A stretch of DNA of 64,000 bases from Sulfuricurvum sp. (GTDB lineage Bacteria; Campylobacterota; Campylobacteria; Campylobacterales; Sulfurimonadaceae). Both the position numbers and the translations under genes were made by a program. The notes under the pieces were generated by a model. It saw nothing but the letters and a program-made list of their open reading frames with translations. It was not told where the DNA came from and did not search any database. Below, in pieces: positions 28,765 to 36,006 of this stretch. Numbering within the stretch: position 1 is the stretch's first letter; the number at the start of each line of letters is the position of its first letter. Where the stretch lies: assembly GCA_030692765.1 (NCBI GenBank), contig JAUYUB010000011.1, positions 17,338-81,337 on the forward strand, written 5' to 3'.

Positions 28765-28793
28765 TTGACAAAACTAAACTCATACGGCATAAT
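28765..28793 (+). promoter_or_regulatory. Sigma-70-type promoter of the yefM-yoeB operon
   Basis: TTGACA (28765-28770) and CATAAT (28788-28793) are separated by 17 nt, 32 nt before the start codon. The hexamer TGACAA occurs three times here (28766, 28793 and 28804), overlapping the -35, the -10 and the leader; these could be half-sites for autorepression by the YefM antitoxin. Confidence 0.75.
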
Positions 28794-28824
28794 GACAATA
28801 TATTGACAAAATGAGGAGTTTACA

Positions 28825-29076
28825 ATGCAAGCCATGTTTTATTCCGCGGCACGTAATAACCTGCGAAGTATGATCGACAGCGTGTGCAACGATTGTGAAG
28901 AGTACATCATCACGACCAAAGACAACCAAAGTGCTGTTTTAATCTCATATGAAGAGTACGCGGCAATGAAAGAGACGATGTATTTGCTCTCGTCTAAAAA
29001 CAATCGTGATCGTTTGATGGATTCCGTCGAAGAGATTGAAAAAGGTGAATTTACTGTCCGAGAGATTGCTAGTTGA
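28825..29076 (+). CDS. yefM: YefM/Phd-family antitoxin
   Basis: Antitoxin of 83 aa that neutralises the YoeB toxin and normally represses the operon. The N-terminus has the Phd/YefM DNA-binding pattern (ARNNLRSMIDSVCND, then YIITTKDNQSAVLISYEEYAAMKET in parts), and the C-terminus is the short helical toxin-binding tail (IEKGEFTVREI). GAGGAG lies upstream of the ATG. The stop codon overlaps the yoeB start (TGATG), the typical coupling of this pair. Confidence 0.93.
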   Translation: MQAMFYSAARNNLRSMIDSVCNDCEEYIITTKDNQSAVLISYEEYAAMKETMYLLSSKNNRDRLMDSVEEIEKGEFTVREIAS

Positions 29077-29327
29077 TGATCGCGTTTTCGACTAAAGGGT
29101 GGGAAGACTATCTCTATTGGCAACATAATGATAAAAAGATTCTTAAAAGGATTAATGCTCTCTTGGAAGATATTCGCCGAAATCCCGATGAGGGATTAGG
29201 GAAACCTGAGCGGTTGAAAGAGAATTTATCGGGGTATTTTTCCCGACGGATTACCGCTGAACACCGCCTTGTCTACACGATCAAAAATGATCTAGTTATT
29301 GTAGCGCAGTGTCGGTATCACTATTAA
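29076..29327 (+). CDS. yoeB: YoeB-family mRNA interferase toxin
   Basis: Ribosome-dependent endoribonuclease toxin of 83 aa. It matches YoeB throughout: the start IAFSTKGWEDYLYW, then KKILKRINALLEDIRRNP, GLGKPERLKENLSGYFSRRI, and the catalytic C-terminal end with Arg in EHRLVYT and His-Tyr at the terminus (CRYHY). The ATG at 29076 shares its A with the yefM stop; an in-frame TTG at 29073 is less likely. The last 4 nt overlap the convergent metF. The toxin appears intact. Confidence 0.93.
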   Translation: MIAFSTKGWEDYLYWQHNDKKILKRINALLEDIRRNPDEGLGKPERLKENLSGYFSRRITAEHRLVYTIKNDLVIVAQCRYHY

Positions 29328-30232
29328 GATAAAATCGCCTTCGCAAGTTCAAACTGATTTGCCGTCATGATGTGGATTTTAGGATGCAGAGCCTTGAGCT
29401 CCTCAAACAGATTTTTACTCAGTTCAAATCCGACACGATACTCTTCTTCGACACTTATCAATGACGCTTTTTCAAGAGCCTCTACCCACTCAGTCGGAAC
29501 ATGGATTCCGGGAACATTTTCATCTAGAAATTTAGCCGTTCGTAGTTTTGTGATAGGGAAAAAGCCCAAAACTAGGACACAATCTTCACACTCAGGGTTT
29601 TGAGTGTTAGATTGTTCCATCATCGCTAACAGCTGTTTAGCAATGGTGGTGTCGTAAACGGGTTGCGTTACGAGTGCAATCGCGCCATGCGCTACTTTTT
29701 TGACCATCTTTTTTTGCAAGGCATTGGCGTTTTTAGAATAGGAGTCAATGACGGCAAAGGGGAAGATTTCCTGAACTTGGGCAATGAGCTTTTGTTCTGC
29801 CAAATCGGTTCCACTGTTGAGGGTGGTGATAATATCGAGCAGTAGATTACTGTTACCCTCAAAAACGCCTTTGGCATGAGGCTGATCTGAGTAGTGAGCG
29901 CTGTCACCTGTGAGGGCGAGAATGGCACGGACATCAGACTCATTGGCTCCTAACAAATCGCTTTGCAATGCGATACGATTGCGATCACGCATGCTCATGG
30001 TGGCCAGTGTCGGTTTTCCAAAACGGTTTTGAAGTTTCATGGCCGCAAAGAGAGCATTGTATTTGAGTTTGGCGAGAGGATTGTCGGTAGTGCTGAATCC
30101 ATCTACAAGCTGATCCAAACCTAAAGCGGCGATTTTTTCGATCGTAGGGGAAAACTGTGCGGAACGAGATGGGGTCGTTTCCAAAGTAATGAATGTGCCG
30201 TGGCGAAGTTTATGGATAAATGATTCGAACAA
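29324..30232 (-). CDS. metF: 5,10-methylenetetrahydrofolate reductase
   Basis: FAD-dependent (beta-alpha)8 barrel enzyme that makes 5-methyl-tetrahydrofolate for methionine synthesis. Seen are FITLETTPSRSAQFSP at the N-terminus (the catalytic Glu region is TLETTP), RDRNRIALQSDLL and ILALTGDSAHYSD (FAD/folate loop, near residue 108), and VTQPVYD near 190. The length of 302 aa is normal. It is divergent from serB and convergent with yoeB (4-nt overlap). Confidence 0.9.
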   Translation of the reverse strand: MFESFIHKLRHGTFITLETTPSRSAQFSPTIEKIAALGLDQLVDGFSTTDNPLAKLKYNALFAAMKLQNRFGKPTLATMSMRDRNRIALQSDLLGANESDVRAILALTGDSAHYSDQPHAKGVFEGNSNLLLDIITTLNSGTDLAEQKLIAQVQEIFPFAVIDSYSKNANALQKKMVKKVAHGAIALVTQPVYDTTIAKQLLAMMEQSNTQNPECEDCVLVLGFFPITKLRTAKFLDENVPGIHVPTEWVEALEKASLISVEEEYRVGFELSKNLFEELKALHPKIHIMTANQFELAKAILS

Positions 30233-30286
30233 AAGGTGCCCTTCGATATAATTGCCTTATTATAACAAACTAGGATATGTGTTTTG

Positions 30287-30916
30287 ATGAAATTGTGCGT
30301 ATTTGACTTCGATTCGACTTTGATGGATGGAGAAACCATCGACTTTTTTGCTGAGGCTATGGGAATAGGGGTGGAAGTCTCTGCGATTACCGAGCGGGCG
30401 ATGAACGGCGAATTGGATTTTTTTGAAAGTCTGCAACAGCGTGTCGGATTGCTCAAAGGGTTGGAATTTTCCAAGGTAGAAGAGATCTGTCATAATCTCC
30501 CTTATATGAACGGGGCTATTGAGACGATCAGTGATCTTAAAGCACGCGGAATTAAAGTGATCTGTTTCAGCGGAGGATTCCGTACGGCGACCTCGTTTGC
30601 TAAAAACATCTTGGGCTACAATGCTGATTTTTCAAATGTATTGCATGCAAGAAACGGAATACTCACAGGTTTGGTGGGTGGAGACATGATGTTTGATTAC
30701 TCCAAAGGCGATATGCTTTTGCGTCTTCAAGCACTGTTGGGAATTGCACCTAATGAGACGATTGTTGTCGGTGATGGTGCCAATGATCGCTCGATGTTTG
30801 CACATGCCGGTACTCGTGTCGCGTTCTGTGCCAAAGAGATCCTCAAAAAAGAGGCCAATATTATCGTCGAGACCAAAGATCTAACCCAAATTATAACAAA
30901 GGTATTTAATGCTTGA
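30287..30916 (+). CDS. serB: Phosphoserine phosphatase
   Basis: HAD-type phosphatase completing serine synthesis. All motifs are present: motif I CVFDFDSTLMDGET (nucleophile Asp7, acid/base Asp9), motif II ICFSGGF, a motif III Lys near YSKGDML, and motif IV VVGDGANDRSMF. The length of 209 aa without an ACT domain fits the short bacterial form. The ATG at 30287 is preferred to an adjacent in-frame TTG at 30284; AGGA lies 11 nt upstream. Its end overlaps the next small gene by 8 nt. Confidence 0.94.
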   Translation: MKLCVFDFDSTLMDGETIDFFAEAMGIGVEVSAITERAMNGELDFFESLQQRVGLLKGLEFSKVEEICHNLPYMNGAIETISDLKARGIKVICFSGGFRTATSFAKNILGYNADFSNVLHARNGILTGLVGGDMMFDYSKGDMLLRLQALLGIAPNETIVVGDGANDRSMFAHAGTRVAFCAKEILKKEANIIVETKDLTQIITKVFNA

Positions 30917-31250
30917 GAATTCACTGTGGTTGCGTTATAACCCTAATAAAACAATACGCGAAGTATTGGCTCGTATTTATGAATGTGGGGCAGTTGAAAT
31001 CAATGATGACGAACGGGTTCTTTATGCCGCGCTTAAGCGCCATTTGACAAAAAAAGAATTTCGTATCATCATGATGAATGAAGCGCAAGTCAGTGCTGAT
31101 GAAATAGCGGCTGAGGTGGGTATGAATGCAGCTGAATTGAAAAAAGCACAATACAAAGCCTACCGTAAAATACGTCAAGAAAAAATTCGTCATGATGTAA
31201 AAGCAGGGGCAAAAATCGAAGCCGTTGTTGAAGTTGCGCACGAAGAGTAA
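30909..31250 (+). CDS. Conserved small protein with sigma-region-4-like helix-turn-helix
   Basis: 113 aa, not assigned to a known family. The middle (about residues 42-95) reads like the C-terminal helical region of sigma factors or a small HTH: ALKRHLTKKEFRIIMM, then SADEIAAEVGMNAAELKKAQ and KAYRKIRQEKI. The C-terminus is basic and then acidic. It overlaps serB by 8 nt, so it is probably cotranslated. DNA binding is an inference from the helix pattern only. Confidence 0.72.
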   Translation: MLENSLWLRYNPNKTIREVLARIYECGAVEINDDERVLYAALKRHLTKKEFRIIMMNEAQVSADEIAAEVGMNAAELKKAQYKAYRKIRQEKIRHDVKAGAKIEAVVEVAHEE

Positions 31251-31429
31251 CTGTCACATTTTGCTACAGTAGCGGTAAAATATTTTAAACTAAAAGAATG
31301 CTATAGTTATATTAATCATTCATTTATCTATTCTGAGCTAATATGTACGAAGAAAAAATACCTTTTCATTTTTAGGGAATTAAAAAAGATAGGTGTCTTT
31401 AACATTAAAATAAAATCAAGGGAAATGAT

Positions 31430-31762
31430 ATGACAAAATCAACTTCATTTTTACTCGCAACTGTTGTTGCATTTGGTATGATGGCTACAACTGCATCTGC
31501 AGATATCAAAAAAGGCCAGAAGGGCTATTTGAAAACATGTAAAAACTGTCATGGAAACGGTACTAAAGGTGCTGGTATGCATACACAAGCAGAGTGGGAA
31601 GCATTGTTTGCTAATGATGCTGCGAGTATCATCTCTAAGCATGCAGGAACTCCTGCTGAAGCATTCTTCGGTGGAAGTACATTTCAAAAGAGTGCACAAG
31701 ATCTTCGCGATTTCTTGTTTGAATACGGTAATGATTCGGGCAACGTCCCTTCTTGCGGCTAA
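31430..31762 (+). CDS. Periplasmic monohaem c-type cytochrome
   Basis: 110 aa with a cleavable signal peptide (about residues 1-24, ending ATTASA) and one haem-binding motif CKNCH (Cys37, Cys40, His41). A likely distal Met is in GAGMHTQAEW. Two cysteines do not occur elsewhere except one at the C-terminus (VPSCG), which could link to something else. Small cytochromes of this kind carry electrons in sulfur- or hydrogen-based respiration in Campylobacterota; the partner is not in the window. A good AAGGGAAA Shine-Dalgarno precedes the ATG. It stands alone, with a long leader and its own terminator. Confidence 0.88.
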   Translation: MTKSTSFLLATVVAFGMMATTASADIKKGQKGYLKTCKNCHGNGTKGAGMHTQAEWEALFANDAASIISKHAGTPAEAFFGGSTFQKSAQDLRDFLFEYGNDSGNVPSCG

Positions 31763-31770
31763 ATCTTCTT

Positions 31771-31792
31771 TCACCTCTCCCTTGAGGGGTGA
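31771..31792 (+). terminator. Rho-independent terminator after the cytochrome c gene
   Basis: 9-bp stem TCACCTCTC/GAGGGGTGA (one G-T pair) with a CCTT tetraloop, 9 nt after the stop codon, followed by a pyrimidine-rich tail (GCTCTCTTTACTCTTTC). Confidence 0.72.
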
Positions 31793-31899
31793 GCTCTCTT
31801 TACTCTTTCTTTAAATTATTTATCTTCGTCTATTTTTAACATTTTATCGTCAATTCGTCAGCTACAATTTGTTCATAAGGTCCATTTTAAAGGAATTTT

Positions 31900-32763
31900 A
31901 TGAAGATCGTTATTTGTGGTATGAGCGGTTTTGTGGGAAATGCATTGCATGATTTTTTGAGTGCGCAGCATCATGAAGTGGTTTCTCTGAGCATTCGTTC
32001 GGGCTCTTTGGTTGAGTCCGTCGTAAAAATTCTTGACGGTTCGGATGTTGTCATTAATCTTGCCGGTGCAAATATTTTAGGTCGCTGGAGTGATGCCTAT
32101 AAGAAGCTGTTACGTTCAAGCCGATTGGAAACAACAGCAGCCCTTGTTCATGCACTGACACATAGTTCCAATCCGCCGCGTATTTTGATCAACGCTTCGG
32201 CCGTTGGGGTCTATGATTCCTATCATCAGCACGATGAGTATTCTCATTCTCTTGGTAATGATTTTTTAGCGACTTTGGTCCAAGATTGGGAAGAAACGGC
32301 ACTGAATGCAAAAGCTATAGGGACGCGTGTGTGCATTATGCGTTTTGGGGTGGTATATGGCAATGGCGGTGGTGCCATGTCAAAAATGCTTCTGCCATTT
32401 AAGCTGGGATTGGGTGGAAAGATGGGAAATGGGCAACAGATGATTTCCTGGATCCATTTACAAGATTTGGTGCGGGGTTGTTTGTTTTTGATTGAGAATC
32501 AAACACTTGAGGGGATTTTTAATTTTACCGCACCTGAACCGATTAGTAATCTGCAGCAAACCAAAAAGATGGGTCATTATTTGCATCGTCCTACCTTTAT
32601 GAATATGCCCTCATGGCTGGTTAAGCTGATATTTGGGGAGGGATCTTGTGTGATGCTGGACTCCAAAGAGGTGTATCCAAAGCGGTTGAGGGAAGCAGGG
32701 TTTACGTTTGCTTATCCTACATTTGACAGTGCGATGGAGCAAATTGTTCACGACCAAGAATAA
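31900..32763 (+). CDS. YfcH/SDR39-type nucleotide-sugar-epimerase-like protein
   Basis: Extended short-chain dehydrogenase of the TIGR01777/YfcH type; the substrate is unknown. The Rossmann start is VICGMSGFVGNALHDFL, then VVINLAGANILGRWSDAYK, the SSR and INASAVGVYD segment (Tyr-less active region, as in this family), and IMRFGVVYGNGGGAMSKML. A DUF1731-like tail follows (MPSWLVKLIFGEGS ... LDSKEVYPKRL). The length of 287 aa is normal. AAAGGA lies 7 nt before the ATG. The 3' end overlaps convergent pfkA by 47 nt, the longest such overlap in the window. Confidence 0.9.
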   Translation: MKIVICGMSGFVGNALHDFLSAQHHEVVSLSIRSGSLVESVVKILDGSDVVINLAGANILGRWSDAYKKLLRSSRLETTAALVHALTHSSNPPRILINASAVGVYDSYHQHDEYSHSLGNDFLATLVQDWEETALNAKAIGTRVCIMRFGVVYGNGGGAMSKMLLPFKLGLGGKMGNGQQMISWIHLQDLVRGCLFLIENQTLEGIFNFTAPEPISNLQQTKKMGHYLHRPTFMNMPSWLVKLIFGEGSCVMLDSKEVYPKRLREAGFTFAYPTFDSAMEQIVHDQE

Positions 32764-33697
32764 GTAAATCTTCATCTAACACATATTTATTGAACGCCAC
32801 TTCGGCAATGGTTCTGAAATTAAAGTGGCTTTTGGTGTAGCAAACAACTGAGTTATTATTTCCCGTGAGCAGGGTATCGATGGCATGGGTAACAAACTTA
32901 TAGGCCATAAGGCGGTCGTACACGCTGGGATTTCCCCCTCGCTGTATATGGCCCAAGACACTGACCCGTGATTCAAAGCCCAACTCTTCTTCGAACCAAC
33001 GGGCAATTTCAGGCGCATTTTTGAGGCCCTCAGAAACAACGACGATGAAATAATCCCGCCCTTTCCGTATTTGCGATTCAAAGCACCCTTTGTACTCATG
33101 GATGTCTATGGGGATTTCAGGGATCAAACATACTTCTGCCCCTGAAGTGATCGCGGAAACAAGCGCTAAATAGCCGCAGTCGCGTCCCATAGTCTCTATG
33201 ACAAAAGCGCGCCGAAACGAAGAAGCGGTATCGCGAATGGAATCGATCGCATTTTTTATGACATTGAGGGCAGTGTCTACTCCTAGGCAATAGTCGGTGC
33301 CATTAATATCATTATCGATGGTTGAGGGGATGCCGCAAAAGGCAATGCCGCTTTCATGATGAAAACGTTCCATCCCTCTAAAACTGCCATCGCCCCCAAG
33401 GACAATAAGTTTCGTAATCCCTTTTTGACGCAAATTTTCAGCTGCGATTGCACGATAAGAAGGCTCTTTGAATCGTGCGGAGCGTGCTGATTTGATTTTG
33501 GTTCCTCCGCGTGTCATAATGCCTGCAACGTCTGCAAAATGGGCTTCGACAATACGATTATCGATAAGTCCTTCATAGCCGTTATAGACAAAGTAAGGCT
33601 GCATATTTTTGGCATAGGCGTATTCGACAAAACGTTTGAGTGCGGAATTCATTCCCGAAACATCGCCGCCGGAGCAGAGGATGGCTATTTTATCCAT
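32717..33697 (-). CDS. pfkA: 6-phosphofructokinase
   Basis: Phosphorylates fructose 6-phosphate in glycolysis. Family motifs: GGDVSGMNSALK near the N-terminus, GGDGSFRG (residues 101-108), PSTIDND with catalytic Asp128, ETMGRDCGYLAL, and LGHIQRGGNPSVYDR. Gly104 in GGDGS and Ser rather than Lys before TIDND point to the ATP-dependent rather than the pyrophosphate type. The ATG at 33697 has AAAGGA 8 nt upstream; a longer frame to 33736 adds 13 residues without support. The length of 326 aa is normal. The start lies inside the lipoprotein gene of the MCE operon (13-nt overlap). Campylobacter jejuni lacks this enzyme. Confidence 0.92.
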   Translation of the reverse strand: MDKIAILCSGGDVSGMNSALKRFVEYAYAKNMQPYFVYNGYEGLIDNRIVEAHFADVAGIMTRGGTKIKSARSARFKEPSYRAIAAENLRQKGITKLIVLGGDGSFRGMERFHHESGIAFCGIPSTIDNDINGTDYCLGVDTALNVIKNAIDSIRDTASSFRRAFVIETMGRDCGYLALVSAITSGAEVCLIPEIPIDIHEYKGCFESQIRKGRDYFIVVVSEGLKNAPEIARWFEEELGFESRVSVLGHIQRGGNPSVYDRLMAYKFVTHAIDTLLTGNNNSVVCYTKSHFNFRTIAEVAFNKYVLDEDLLILGREQFAPSHCQM

Positions 33698-34296
33698 TTG
33701 TTTTCCTTTAGGATAAGGGTTAGCCATGATGCACATTGCTCTGAAAGATTGTGTGTTGCATTGCCCAGTGCAATTACGCCTCCTTTGGCATCTGACGAGG
33801 GGGAGGGCTCAATGATTGTAAAGTGTTTGGAAGCGATGGTTATTTTGGTTTTTGGGTTAATAAGCCGATAGGTAATATTGATGAACCCTTCACTGGTTGA
33901 GCCGTTATGAAAACGATGGTAAAAGGCATTGAGATCTGATTCTAGAATTAAATCTGCTGTTGCGCTGGAAGTAGGCGGGATAAGTGTTTCAAAAAGCTGT
34001 TCCTTTTGCAAGGAAGATGTCACAGAGCGATCGATCATGCTTGAGGGGGTGTCTGACCATTTACTGTATAAGTAGGCATTGATAGATGAGTCTTCTTTGA
34101 GATAATAAAACTGTGTCGATGCTAATGAAGCGATACTGCGCGTCGAAGAAAGTTTTAGCGTACCGTTGAAGCTGGCTGGACTATCGTGTGCTGGCGTATA
34201 GGAGGGGAGTAAGGTGTATTCTTTTATTGGAGGGCGAACAGTGGAACATCCTGTAAATAATACGACAATGGTGATGAATAAAGCAATGCGTTTCAT
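33685..34296 (-). CDS. MCE-transport auxiliary lipoprotein (ABC_trans_aux type), locus 1
   Basis: 203-aa lipoprotein with a signal peptide ending in the lipobox LFTGC (lipid-bearing Cys17). The remainder resembles the auxiliary lipoproteins (PqiC/ABC_trans_aux family) that accompany MCE transporters: YTLLPSY near residue 27, STQFYYLKEDSSINAYLYSKWSD and DLILESDLNAFYHRF. It is the last gene of a four-gene set (permease, ATPase, MCE protein, lipoprotein) and starts 2 nt after the MCE gene. Its predicted role is to link the inner-membrane complex to the outer membrane. Confidence 0.88.
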   Translation of the reverse strand: MKRIALFITIVVLFTGCSTVRPPIKEYTLLPSYTPAHDSPASFNGTLKLSSTRSIASLASTQFYYLKEDSSINAYLYSKWSDTPSSMIDRSVTSSLQKEQLFETLIPPTSSATADLILESDLNAFYHRFHNGSTSEGFINITYRLINPKTKITIASKHFTIIEPSPSSDAKGGVIALGNATHNLSEQCASWLTLILKENKWIK

Positions 34297-34298
34297 GG

Positions 34299-35267
34299 TT
34301 ATTCTCCTGGCCCTGGAATAGGATATGATTGTTTAAACAGTAAATCAGAAGGACTTTCCCGCAGTGATTTTAGGGTGAGTTCCATCTCGTTTTGCAACAC
34401 GCGCGATTGGGCCAAGAGCTCATTGAGTTCAACCGTTGAATTGGCAGCAATGGCTTGAAGATCATAATCGCCGCGATTCATGGAAGCATCGATTTTTTCT
34501 AGAAGGGCATTGGTTTTTTTCGAGGTAGCTTCCCATGATTTCATAGTAGGAGAGAGCCGTTCGCTCATGGTGATTTTGAAGGTTTCCATGGAGCCTTTGA
34601 CGCTATTGGCGGAATCACCTACTTTGACCATAGTTTGATTAATATTTTCCTCTGTGCGAATCGAATTTTTGAGCAAGGTGTCAATTTCATCTTGATATCC
34701 GTTGATCCGATGGGTTAAGATTTTTAAGTTTTCTAGAGTCTGCGAAAAGTTTTTGGTATTTTGTGTGCTCATAACCGCATTGGTGTGATCCAGAGTGTTG
34801 GAAAGTTTTGTTATGACGGCGCTAAGCGTTTCATCAAGACGTTTGATCAGTGATGGGGCTGTGGGAATAATGGCTATGGTGTCATCTGAACTTATAATCA
34901 AAGGAGACATTCTTGAGCCCCCTTTAATCTCAATAAAGGCGAGCCCCGTAATACCGAAAAATTTAAGCATAGCCGTTGAGTCGGTTCGAATAGGGGTCTT
35001 TTTTTTTATTTTAAGGGTGAGTTCTATTTCTTCGCTATTTTGCGGATTTATACGGATTGATTCCACTTTTCCCACATCGACGCCGTTAAATTTGACCGCA
35101 GCTTCGGGTGCCAATCCTGCGGCGGATTCAGTAAGATAGACTTTATAGTGGAGATAATTATTTTTACTGCCGGTATATTTTCCAAGCCAGAAAGAGAAAG
35201 CAATAAGTGCGCCTGACATTAGCAGAACAAATGCCCCTACTAGGGTGTAGTTAACCTTGGATTCCAT
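34299..35267 (-). CDS. mlaD: MlaD-like MCE-domain lipid transport protein, locus 1
   Basis: Substrate-binding MCE protein, anchored by an N-terminal transmembrane helix (about residues 8-29) with a periplasmic MCE domain (about 38-115; PEAAVKFNGVDVGKV and IRTDSTAMLKFFGITGLAFIEIKGG in parts), then a long coiled-coil region to about 300. The C-terminus ends ESPSDLLFKQ ... PGPGE, which recurs in the second MCE operon. The ATG at 35267 has AAGGAAG 4-5 nt upstream; an in-frame start at 35294 is not needed. It overlaps the ATPase gene by 17 nt. Confidence 0.92.
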   Translation of the reverse strand: MESKVNYTLVGAFVLLMSGALIAFSFWLGKYTGSKNNYLHYKVYLTESAAGLAPEAAVKFNGVDVGKVESIRINPQNSEEIELTLKIKKKTPIRTDSTAMLKFFGITGLAFIEIKGGSRMSPLIISSDDTIAIIPTAPSLIKRLDETLSAVITKLSNTLDHTNAVMSTQNTKNFSQTLENLKILTHRINGYQDEIDTLLKNSIRTEENINQTMVKVGDSANSVKGSMETFKITMSERLSPTMKSWEATSKKTNALLEKIDASMNRGDYDLQAIAANSTVELNELLAQSRVLQNEMELTLKSLRESPSDLLFKQSYPIPGPGE

Positions 35268-36006
35268 GAGCTTCCTTTTGAAAGAAATAATCAATAATAG
35301 GATGGTTGATCATAAGCACCTCATTAAGAGTTCCCTCTGCGATGATTTTTTTCTCACCCAACAGCGCGAAACGGTCTACGATATGGTGTATGGTATCCAA
35401 ATCATGGGTAACCATAACCACAGTAAGCCCCAAAAGGTCTCGTAATTGTTTAATAAGTGTGTCAAATTGTCGTGAACTCAATGGATCTAGACCGGAGGTA
35501 GGTTCATCTAAAAAAAGCAGTTTTGGATCTAGGGCAAGGGCACGAGCGAGTGCGGCGCGCTTGATCATCCCACCACTGAGCTGACTTGGATAGAGATGAA
35601 TGGTATGCGCCGGCAAGCCCACTAAATCGATTTTAAGTTTGACCAGTTCATGGATGAGGTTGGGAGGTAAGTCGGTATATTCATTGTATAAAAGAGCAAT
35701 ATTTTCTCCTACAGTGAGAGAGGAATACAAGGCTCCTGCTTGGAACAGCACACCCCATTTTCGACGTAAATTTTGGGCCTGCTGAAGGGAGAGATTGGTT
35801 ATATTTTCACCAAAAATATGAATAGATCCGCTTTGCGGTGTTTGCAGCATGATCATCTCTCGCAGCAAAGTGGATTTTCCCGAACCGCTTCCTCCCAACA
35901 AGGCATAAATCTCATTTTCAAAAATGGTACAGCTAATGGTATCGTGGATGAGGTTATCTCCAAAACGCGTGACAATATCGCGTGCTTCGATAACGATAGG
36001 CTTCAT
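35251..36006 (-). CDS. mlaF: ABC transporter ATPase of MCE lipid transporter, locus 1
   Basis: MlaF-family ATPase (called IamA in Campylobacter). Walker A is GGSGSGKST near residue 39, the Q-loop region is RKWGVLFQAGALYSSLTV, the signature is LSGGMIKRAALARAL, and Walker B is LLFLDEPTSGLDP. MlaF-type ATPases use LSGGM in this way. It drives phospholipid (or other lipid) movement between membranes. It overlaps the permease gene by 4 nt. The length of 251 aa is normal. Confidence 0.95.
   Translation of the reverse strand: MKPIVIEARDIVTRFGDNLIHDTISCTIFENEIYALLGGSGSGKSTLLREMIMLQTPQSGSIHIFGENITNLSLQQAQNLRRKWGVLFQAGALYSSLTVGENIALLYNEYTDLPPNLIHELVKLKIDLVGLPAHTIHLYPSQLSGGMIKRAALARALALDPKLLFLDEPTSGLDPLSSRQFDTLIKQLRDLLGLTVVMVTHDLDTIHHIVDRFALLGEKKIIAEGTLNEVLMINHPIIDYFFQKEAHGIQG

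Noticed and set aside
28738..28800. TTGACAAAA direct repeats as an insertion or att site
   Set aside because: They sit exactly at promoter and operator positions of a toxin-antitoxin operon, and no mobile element follows.
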